From the NCBI RefSeq assembly GCF_008831285.2, contig NC_045143.1:4845503-4909502 (forward strand): a stretch of 64,000 bases of DNA, given 5' to 3'. This DNA is from Nymphaea colorata (Eukaryota > Streptophyta > Magnoliopsida > Nymphaeales > Nymphaeaceae). A program made the translations under genes and the position numbers. Positions 60,801 to 64,000 of this stretch are shown piece after piece (position 1 is the stretch's first letter; every line of letters begins with the position of its first letter). Under the pieces are notes generated by a model. It searched no databases and was not told where the DNA came from. It saw only the letters and a program-made list of their open reading frames with translations.

Positions 60801-63666
60801 TTCATTTGCAATATTTGCAACCTTCCTTTGGTCAAACTGTCTATTGTTGTATTGCCCACCTTGTGAATATGAAGTTCCACTTCCACGGTTGTGTTGCCCT
60901 CTTTGAGGATATGAAGCTCCTCCTTTGAAAAGATTTCCTCCATAGTTTCATGGTTGTCCTTCGCTGTTGTTCAACTTTGGACAACTAGGTCTAATGTGAC
61001 CCGGTTCATGACAAAAGTGGCAAACAACCTTAAATTCCCCTCTATTTTGGTTTTTAAAGTGAGGAGGTCTAAAGGATTTGATGTTGTTCCCGGGTCTAGA
61101 AGCGGCTAAGACTTTTTCTTCTTCTTGTTTGGAAATACGAACACTATCCAATTCTTTAGATAATTTCATTTTAGTTTCTTCACCGCTTAACTTCGTAAGA
61201 AGTTCATGAATGGGTAGAGGAGAGGCTAAAGACAGTAGAGCCGACCTAATTTGTTCAAATTCGGGTCGTAGACCTTGAAGAAATTGAAAAAAACCTAAAT
61301 TCATCGACTTATTCTCTTCTAATCTCATGACACTTACAATTCAATCCTAGTTTGGGAGTAAGTTGATCCAACTCATTCCATACACTAGAGATTTCCATAA
61401 AATAATCTCTAACATTATTGTCACCTAGCTTGATACTTTGGGCTTTTTGAATCAAGAGATATTTTCGGGCCATATCTTTTTGGGTAAACATTCCCTTGAG
61501 CTATTCCCAAACTTCACTTGCTCTTTCATAATACATGAGATTTTGGGCAATTCTAGGTTCTATACTTCTGTAAATCCATTCTTTAATTCTAGAGTTTTTG
61601 GCTTCCCAATCATCTAATTTTTTATAGTATTCATCCATGACATTTTGTCTCTCTTCTTCATTCAAGTCTTTCTCAACTCCATTTTCAATTTTGGTCAACT
61701 TGAGAGAAGGAGGGGTAGACGTACCTCTTATGAAGCCTCATAAATATTTCCCTTTGATATACATCTCCAAGCATTTTGCCCATAGAGTGTAGTTGGTTCC
61801 ATCAAGCTTGTACGGAGCATGATAACTTCCTCCTTCAATCGAGACTTTGGAGTTCTCCATAAGAGCAAGATTTTAAGTAACAATCTCCAAGAGAAACAAA
61901 GAGGAAGTCCTTCTAGAAATTTCACCAAACAGTTGGTGAGCAGCAACAAGAAGATCTTTAAGAAATGACGTTCAGCAGCAATGGCCTTGTCTGAAATTTT
62001 TCTTGAACAGTCCAGTAGCATAAACAGCAAAAAAACAGTTTCTAAAACTCTCCAACATGCAGCCCAATGGCTCTGATACCATATAAATGTGACTATAATA
62101 GTCACTAAAGAATAATATGATAGAAACTTGAAAAGATATTAATCTTATTGAAAGAAAACTCAATGGCTGTGTAAAACTGCATACATTCTACAAGAGATTG
62201 CTAAAATATATATATAAGAGACAAGAAAGAAGAAGAGGCTAAAGAAGAGTGGTTCTAGCCGTTGGGAGTTCGAACGGCTCTTTTGTGAGCCGTTGGAACC
62301 TCCAATGGCTAGAATGAGGAGGGCAAAAAGAAAAGAAAAGAAAATAAAATAAAAAGAAAATAAAATGTAAAAGAAAAGAAAAAGAAAATAAATGTAAAAG
62401 AAAATAAAATGTAAAATACCTAAGCTAAAAACCTAGTTACAATATCACTATGAGATCTTATTTCTTAACAGAATTCCCTGCTGTAACACAAATATAAGAA
62501 AGAAGGAAAAAGGAAAAACTGGAGAAATTGATCTTGGCAGAGTGTGGTGTAATTTATTTGTAGTATCGTCATGATCACAAGGTCAGGATATCAAGTAACG
62601 AATTTAAACTGTTGAATAAGAAAAAAATACGTTTCCTTTTTATGTGTAAAGCTTTATGGCCCGTTGCTTGTCCCCAGGGTCTAGGTTTGCTTTGGCTTAT
62701 GCCTAGATCTGGCACCCATAAAGCTTGAACTACAGCCTGCTAGCTGTCTAACAGCTAGTCCTGGTTCCACTATGCTATAGTTCTTTGGGGTGAAAACAAT
62801 TTCTAACATACAGGACATATATCAAATATATATGCAGGTCACTTGTTTCTCTTTCTCTCTCTCTCACATCTCATGTTTCTCATTTCACTTAATGTGAATG
62901 ACATTGTTCTCAGCACTGCGGAGTGTAATCAAAAGGTACAGCAGGTATCAGCTTCCCCCTGTTCCTGCTAATAATGTGAAGAAAGCATATGGACGTGTCA
63001 AAATGGAGAGAGTCACATCATTGTTTGGGGTGCTGAACATGGTCTCTGAGCCAAAGGATGGGGCACAATCTGATCAACCAGTTCCAATGGAATCATTTGG
63101 TAAGGTATAAAGTTAATGCTGCCTTTTTTGTTCTACATCGATTTTTACGTTGCTTTATTTACTGAATCATACCTTGAGATAAACATCATGGTTTATTGTT
63201 TCATTCAAGCTCATTTATCTCTAGTAATTGGTTCGGCTGCTTATCTATTAAATTTCCTAACTTGTGTGATGTGTTAGGTGCTTGGCTTCTGTTTGTATGT
63301 ATCAAATTTTCAACCCAAGGAAAGGCCCATTATTCTTTCAATACCAAAGGCAAGATTTTGGCTTGCTCCTAGTAAATCTAGTCCTTTTTATTATCTTAGT
63401 TTCTTCTACAAACATTGGTTCTTTATCAAATCCTGAGCCTTGTTGGATACATTTACCATGTAGCATGTGTTCCCTGAATTTTTGGTACACATGATGATGC
63501 TCTGCGTGCCTTTCAGGTTCATGACAGAGCTCAAATATTTATGTTATGCCAGACAACTGGTTATGCAAGTGGCCCAGCATATGTTGGCACCATAGAAAGA
63601 TGGCTGAATAGAAATATCACCCTTCCACATATCACTTGCAGTTCTAGTGTCAGCTTGTTTATTCTG
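38557..63666 (+). CDS. BGAL17-like: Beta-galactosidase 17-like, GH35 (3' end beyond window)
   Basis: Fourteen exons are present: 38557-38703, 40493-40624, 46798-46993, 55124-55212, 55294-55374, 55539-55633, 55868-55938, 56418-56508, 56580-56697, 56781-56876, 56964-57012, 62914-63104, 63278-63349 and 63517-63666. They keep one frame for 526 codons; the Arabidopsis BGAL17 protein is roughly 700 residues, so more exons follow. Residues 15-32 form a signal anchor or signal peptide. The GH35 TIM barrel shows [39 protein letters not shown], acid/base Glu219 in IENEYG and nucleophile Glu302 in SEFYTGW, then [15 protein letters not shown]. Family knowledge: such enzymes remove terminal beta-galactosyl residues from cell-wall or glycoprotein glycans. 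Introns 2, 3 and 11 are enlarged by LTR retroelements; introns 5 and 13 have GC donors. Every catalytic motif is intact, so the gene is probably functional. Confidence 0.93.
38704..40492. other. Intron 1 of the galactosidase gene
   Basis: 1.8 kb with a CT tract at the donor, an ATT run near 38910 and open frames of 90-120 codons on both strands (38936-39304 +, 39771-40049 -) with no recognisable domain. No mobile element with clear ends was found. Confidence 0.55.
38706..38736. repeat. (CT)n tract at intron 1 donor
   Basis: A run of CT units starts two bases after the GT donor of intron 1 of the galactosidase gene. Confidence 0.9.
41342..41627 (+). repeat. Copia-1 5' LTR
   Basis: 286 bp, TG...CA ends, followed by the primer-binding site. 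A TTTATATTG phrase at about 41451 may be its TATA box. It contains two adjacent inverted repeats (see findings). Confidence 0.95.
41628..41640 (+). other. Copia-1 primer-binding site
   Basis: TGGTATCAGAGCC, complementary to the 3' end of initiator methionine tRNA as in most plant Copia elements, starting at the first base after the LTR. Confidence 0.93.
41641..42047 (+). other. Copia-1 leader, CCG-rich
   Basis: About 400 bp between the primer-binding site and the polyprotein ATG, dominated by repeated CTCTGCCGCCGCCGTCC / TTCCGCCG-type phrases. It is far more GC-rich than its surroundings. The sense frame stays open upstream of the ATG as far as 41808, and three antisense frames are also open, as expected from the biased composition. 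Confidence 0.75.
42048..46358 (+). CDS. Copia-1 gag-pol polyprotein
   Basis: About 1,436 codons without a stop from the ATG at 42048 (MAEAMG); an earlier in-frame start at 41808 is possible but lies in the CCG-rich leader. Order: a gag domain with [12 protein letters not shown] and [11 protein letters not shown], a CCHC knuckle ([14 protein letters not shown], near residue 255), an aspartic protease ([13 protein letters not shown], near 353), a pre-integrase HHCC domain (WHERLGH...CEVCQLAK), a DDE integrase (SDVWGPSG near 547; [22 protein letters not shown]), a reverse transcriptase ([23 protein letters not shown] near 1114), and RNase H ([15 protein letters not shown] near 1277; [16 protein letters not shown]). 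All catalytic signatures look whole, so the copy may be autonomous. The stop codon lies in the first bases of the 3' LTR. Confidence 0.96.
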   Translation: MAEAMGTQKDAVLDTGNASKTENVPLQVTSIRLTKDNYLSWSAALEIGITSRGRLSYITGDKPAPIKSDPQWATWALEDSQVKVWIISSVSSDIQPLILRKPTSFDMWTVLAKMYGRKKRHLRTYQIKRSIYSLTQGDLSVAAFYAALKTKWEELDYHVTDEWTCGSDHSLYWEKEWMDRTFLFLRGLRDEFESIRSQILNGDEIPGIEEVYARVESEEQRRQVMHLDTGHGPSAFVSRASGTGQRPARHCTHCHKLGHSVDFCWDLHPEKRLVRGRPPSGKRSPTVSDSSQSNSSSGAKSKLSPAQLKELQAYISRLSTTPEESSTSEGAQLAQALVASTDQGNPSLGDWIVDSGATHHMTGDSKLFQEYQLSSGKQRVSMADGSSISVAGKGSLSLLNKYHLHNALHVPNIPVNLLSVSSITKELNCNLIFSADHCSLQDLVTGKKIGIGSVTDGLYRLPVQVASALISATSGHLSGVNDRSTVLRWHERLGHLPFQLIKKLFPHLFASVSIDSFACEVCQLAKHVRASYPISLNKSTHPFALVHSDVWGPSGVPTCGGCHYFLTLIDDYSRCTFVYLLRERSEVPAVVKNFVAFVETQFHTTVQAFRTDNAREYVSQSLDEFLKGKGIVHETSCSYTPPQNGIAERKNRHLLNVTRAIMFQRHVPKRYWGDALLTSAHLINRMPTRVLDGQSPYSTLWPTQNPWPLTPRVFGCSCFVHNHSPTLKKLDPRSIKGVFLGYSSTQKGYKCVDPTTSKVYVSRDVTFHEYESYFPANTLQGECLGNKGEEYSSNQLIQFMEFLDYKVSPSVIDTITVSNEKGSHMEEVTVDAQPTVARDHLFGKVYVRKEKATVEDVGDEDRTNPNLVISPDDPSPLNEELPIALRKGTRSCTSHPIQRFVSYAKLSTNYKCFITTLSKVVIPRSVDDAKDDPKWLHAMTEEMGALAKNKTWEVVDIPKGTHLVGSKWVYNVKYKPDGTVDRYKARLVAKGFSQKYGIDYLETFAPVAKLKTVRVILALAVHKKWRMDQLDVKNAFLNGHLEEEVYMSMPPGYVQEGKCCHLKKALYGLKQSPRAWFERLRIVMKSTGYKQGNGDHTLFIKQRDGLVSLLLVYVDDMIVTGSDEEENRKMKERLAKEFDLKDLGKLRYFLGIEIARSETGLVMNQRKYTLDLLKETGKLGCRPYLTPMESGTKISIKTGTTLDEEGKGRYQRLVGKLIYLTLTRPDITYAVNVLSQFMHAPTDCHWKSAERVLGYLKNDPGKGLLYTRQDKLTIEGYSDADWAGCTDTRRSTTGYCIFLGANLVVWRSKRQEVCSRSSAEAEYRAVAMGVTEMLWLKILLTDIGVELGDKMKMYCDNKSAINLANNPVLHDRTKHVEIDRHFIRERIDSKELILPYLKSEDQVADVLTKGLCTSLFEKNVSKLGMFDMYAKLEGEC
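46353..46638 (+). repeat. Copia-1 3' LTR
   Basis: 286 bp, one base different from the 5' LTR, followed by the CATCT duplication. Confidence 0.95.
47330..47660. repeat. Decayed repeat with TATTATACGTG phrases
   Basis: TATTATACGTG recurs near 47525 and 47625, with related GTATAATACG near 47371, alternating with T-rich runs. A similar block in the opposite orientation is in the quinone reductase gene at about 36095-36470. The borders are unclear. Confidence 0.4.
48020..48481 (+). mobile_element. TRIM (terminal-repeat retrotransposon in miniature)
   Basis: 462 bp with no coding capacity. Two direct repeats, 48020-48213 and 48290-48481 (194 and 192 bp, about 80% alike by eye), begin TGCAACACC / TATAACACC and end TTGTTATA / TTGTTACA. 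Between them, 76 bp contain TGATATCAGAGCC (48215-48227), one mismatch from the methionine-tRNA primer-binding site, and a purine tract TTAAGGGGGGTGGAT next to the second repeat. The whole is flanked by TCTTA at 48015-48019 and 48482-48486. Repeat, primer site, purine tract and target duplication together define a TRIM. It must have been moved by enzymes of another element. LTR divergence makes it older than Copia-1 and Copia-2. Confidence 0.92.
48773..48809. repeat. (TG)n(TA)n microsatellite
   Basis: About ten TG units followed by eight TA units in intron 3 of the galactosidase gene. Confidence 0.93.
49180..49454 (-). repeat. Copia-2 3' LTR
   Basis: 275 bp, identical by eye to the copy at 54071-54345; contains the polyprotein stop codon in its first bases. 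Confidence 0.95.
49449..53765 (-). CDS. Copia-2 gag-pol polyprotein
   Basis: 1,438 codons, uninterrupted, from the ATG at 53765. Order: gag with [13 protein letters not shown] and [11 protein letters not shown], a CCHC knuckle ([14 protein letters not shown], near residue 287), a protease ([14 protein letters not shown], near 363), a pre-integrase domain (WHGRLAH...CSSCHLCK), an integrase ([11 protein letters not shown] near 573; [23 protein letters not shown]), a reverse transcriptase ([23 protein letters not shown] near 1112) and RNase H ([15 protein letters not shown] near 1280; [16 protein letters not shown]). Only about half of its residues appear shared with the Copia-1 polyprotein, so the two belong to different families. 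All catalytic signatures are intact and the copy is a candidate for present-day activity. Confidence 0.96.
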   Translation of the reverse strand: MDQPTPSLLSSSFLSQLISQKLNHSNYLTWKRQIVPFIKSHRLYGHIDGTTPAPPKYIYREVKKTVVGDQAIGASAGSETSIEYDTLTESNPEYDVWLAHDQSLVAYITSTLSEEVLGGIDDDLTALELWSTLATTYSQVSEARFLQLRRQFQDIKRGTRTVLEYLNEIKNVSDQLAAIGHPVSDKDKVQQALSGLGTEFDIFCTALEVLPILPSFEDLKAKLFQHEASRVQRQNLTSPHSHNVLFTGTHALQGNRTRPWTPQAGMGRGILPTPPGMNTTVATSRRVPTCFYCNRRGHVKSECWHNPQNKNNQVRRENKAAAGSVSSSSSSNPTSNVSSEVQQLLMTALSKLHLKQNEQGEWYVDSGAAAHVTGDTGTLSSVFPYLDQGSVVTGDGSHHTISHIGNAQISMGSSSIPLKDVFVVPSVKKNIISVSKLIDDTHSFVEFTPSSVYVKDARTKRTFAEGTRKGDMYVLEEAPKLSKSHSSDPSFSIHSEINVAEYNKPSIWHGRLAHCSQSFVRSLVADGLLDKSSLSSVSESSMCSSCHLCKSHALPFQLINKRASKVFDTIHSDVWGPAPIPSSSESRYYVIFIDSYSRYTWIHFIKHKSEVFRLFTQFHALVRNKYSSNIVHFQCDGGGEFISNEFTEYLLDNGITRQTSCPHTPQQNGIAERKHRHIVESALSMMHDTDLPMTLWTEAFHTAVHVINRLPLALLDGKSPFFLLHQEQPCYEDLRVFRCVCYVHVDVSLRNKFQDRAVLCRFIGYAENYKGYRCYNPKTGRVHISRHVVFDESRLQDSKATSLTLKDKNEVYDTWLHAEILRQGAEKLNEHKEQAVNEPETPVSSSLDSVPPFPQPNDPPPYNRFSSLVYSRRSVPTAEPTAVPRQSQRVRHPIDGWVSYNTFSLDFQLFMTEVNKKVEPKSYHHASKEKCWVEAMNEEMAALHECQTWQIVPRPNTKNVVGSKWVYKLKYKPDGSIDRHKAHLVARGFTQQYGEDYDETFSPVIKMGTIRVIISLAVSYGWPLYQLDVKNAFLHGILKEEVYMEQPPGYTTHDPQQWVCKLQKSLYGLKQASRSWFDRFSHHIQQVGFLQSSLDHSLFIYHSGEATTWLLIYVDDIVITGNSTSHISYVKNMLKQEFKMKDLGELRYFLGVELDRTNDRLTLTQHKYTLDVLDKAGMTNCKPITTPSVLNTKLTSSDGTAAYSDPTFYRSIVGMLQYLTFTRPDIVYAVNQISQFMHAPTEGHMDAAKRILRYLKASLGDGLVYTKCPNLSLGHSIYTYTDADWAGDPDDRRSVSGFCLFLDSNLICWSSKKQRAVARSSTEAEYRAMAAGTAEASWLRHLLGELNLPIAQSSLLCDNQSAIKIAFNPILHNRTKHIEIDQHFIRQKVEEAEIVPTYISTSEQIADIFTKGLTGQHFWDLKNKLCMVKSHAQLEGGC
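53800..53990 (-). repeat. Short tandem repeats in the Copia-2 leader
   Basis: On the plus strand AATTAGGGCAGAAAACAG (18 bp) recurs about eight times with small changes (GGGCAAAAAACGGACCGG, GAGGTAGAAAACAG and similar). It lies between the primer-binding site and the gag ATG, where packaging or translation signals would be expected. Confidence 0.85.
54058..54070 (-). other. Copia-2 primer-binding site
   Basis: Minus-strand TGGTATCAGAGCC directly inside the 5' LTR, complementary to initiator methionine tRNA. Confidence 0.93.
54071..54345 (-). repeat. Copia-2 5' LTR
   Basis: 275 bp, TG...CA ends, next to the primer-binding site and followed on the plus strand by the GTTAT duplication. Confidence 0.95.
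57107..57475 (-). repeat. Copia-3 3' LTR
   Basis: 369 bp. It contains a perfect 12-bp stem hairpin at 57294-57322 (TCTAGCCGTTGG / CCAACGGCTAGA) and A-rich GAAAATAAAATG repeats. Confidence 0.92.
57490..61860 (-). pseudogene. Copia-3 gag-pol, interrupted
   Basis: Recognisable in order on the minus strand: gag (about 61860-60940) with a CCHC knuckle ([14 protein letters not shown]); protease (60680, [12 protein letters not shown]); pre-integrase and integrase (60770-59379: [46 protein letters not shown]); reverse transcriptase (59348-58400: [23 protein letters not shown]); RNase H (58000-57850: [15 protein letters not shown]). Breaks seen: in-frame stops near 61736, at 61501-61503, 60948-60950, 59379-59381 and 58764-58766; a frameshift in gag between 61328 and 61309; and a 79-bp tandem duplication at 57712-57869 that shifts the frame in RNase H. 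The protease motif reads DSD instead of the catalytic DSG. This copy cannot make a working polyprotein. Confidence 0.93.
57712..57869. repeat. 79-bp tandem duplication in Copia-3 RNase H
   Basis: AGCACAAATCAGTGGGTTC begins at 57712 and again at 57791, with the following sequence identical for a full 79-bp period. Since 79 is not a multiple of three, it shifts the reading frame. Confidence 0.93.
62069..62081 (-). other. Copia-3 primer-binding site
   Basis: Minus-strand TGGTATCAGAGCC directly inside the 5' LTR, as in Copia-1 and Copia-2. Confidence 0.92.
62082..62470 (-). repeat. Copia-3 5' LTR
   Basis: 389 bp. It carries the longer form of the hairpin at 62254-62313: two 27-base arms with four mismatches around a TTTTGT loop. 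Confidence 0.92.
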
Positions 63667-63962
63667 GTAAGGGACATCTTTTCCTTTGATCTACTTTGCA
63701 TGACCATACTCTCATATCTATTTTAGCTGGTCATCCTCATTCTTCTGTAATATACTTTGCTAACAGAAGTGCAGTAAGTTAATAATAATAAGATTGTTAG
63801 TTTTCATGCTTATCTGTGCATTATAATAGATCAAATCCTTTCATTTCATCTATTAAGTATTAACATATTTTGGCAAACACAGACTTGGCTAGTTAGTTAT
63901 GTGTCTTGGGCCTACATCATGTCGAACTTGAGGTGATAGTGCAATCTTTCTTTTGGACTGTC

Positions 63963-63964
<2 letters not shown>

Positions 63965-64000
<36 letters not shown>
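63965..64000. repeat. (AT)n microsatellite at window end
   Basis: Uninterrupted TA run reaching the end of the window, so its true length is unknown. It lies in intron 14 of the galactosidase gene. Confidence 0.95.

Larger units (their letters stand above)
57107..62470 (-). mobile_element. Copia-3: degraded Ty1/Copia LTR retrotransposon in BGAL17-like intron 11
   Basis: 5,364 bp, antisense to the host gene. The LTRs are 57107-57475 (369 bp) and 62082-62470 (389 bp); the size difference is fully explained by four indels of 15, 31, 5 and 1 bp, and there are at least four substitutions. Flanking duplications GAATT are at 57102-57106 and 62471-62475. On the minus strand each LTR starts TGTTAAG and ends ATTTATA, a non-canonical TG...TA pair. 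The primer-binding site TGGTATCAGAGCC is at 62081-62069 and a purine tract TTTAAGGGGGG lies next to the 3' LTR. The coding part has several stops and frameshifts. It is clearly older than Copia-1 and Copia-2. Confidence 0.95.

Noticed and set aside
57114-62470. Starting the Copia-3 LTR at the TG in AATGTGAC to get a canonical border
   Set aside because: The two copies match from TATAAATG, the primer site abuts that position, and only this border gives a perfect GAATT target duplication.

Overview
The window is nuclear DNA from a flowering plant: spliced genes with GT-AG introns, plant-specific gene families, AT-rich intergenic DNA, many microsatellites and Copia-type LTR retrotransposons. I could not place the species. 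All gene models were built by hand from splice sites, reading-frame continuity and family resemblance.

Layout. (1) 588-7278 (+): last ten exons of a large plant multi-pass membrane protein of the glycine-rich / At5g11700-At5g47020-At4g32920 family; its 5' part lies before the window. (2) 7279-14188: gene-poor DNA with microsatellites and three tandem duplications. (3) 14189-18566 (+): five-exon secreted GDSL esterase/lipase. (4) 19750-21259 (+): two-exon small protein with a membrane segment and a coiled coil. (5) 30062-23097 (-): seven-exon alpha/beta hydrolase (serine aminopeptidase S33-like), possibly plastid-targeted. (6) 33619-37447 (+): four-exon FQR1/WrbA-type NAD(P)H:quinone oxidoreductase. 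(7) 38557 to beyond 64000 (+): a BGAL17-like GH35 beta-galactosidase, of which 14 exons (526 codons) are present.

The most striking region is gene 7. Four LTR retroelements sit in three of its introns, each with a perfect 5-bp target-site duplication: Copia-1 (41342-46638, sense, LTRs differ at one base, open polyprotein), a TRIM without coding capacity (48020-48481), Copia-2 (49180-54345, antisense, LTRs identical, open polyprotein) and Copia-3 (57107-62470, antisense, older, several stops and frameshifts, non-canonical TG...TA ends). All exon borders of the galactosidase remain spliceable and the reading frame runs through, so the insertions look tolerated. Two of its introns use GC-AG sites.

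I found no operon-like or defence-like system and nothing that needs a new kind of biological system. The follow-up targets are the intronic retroelement cluster, the two probably recent and perhaps still active Copia copies, the TRIM, and the strong hairpins in the LTRs.
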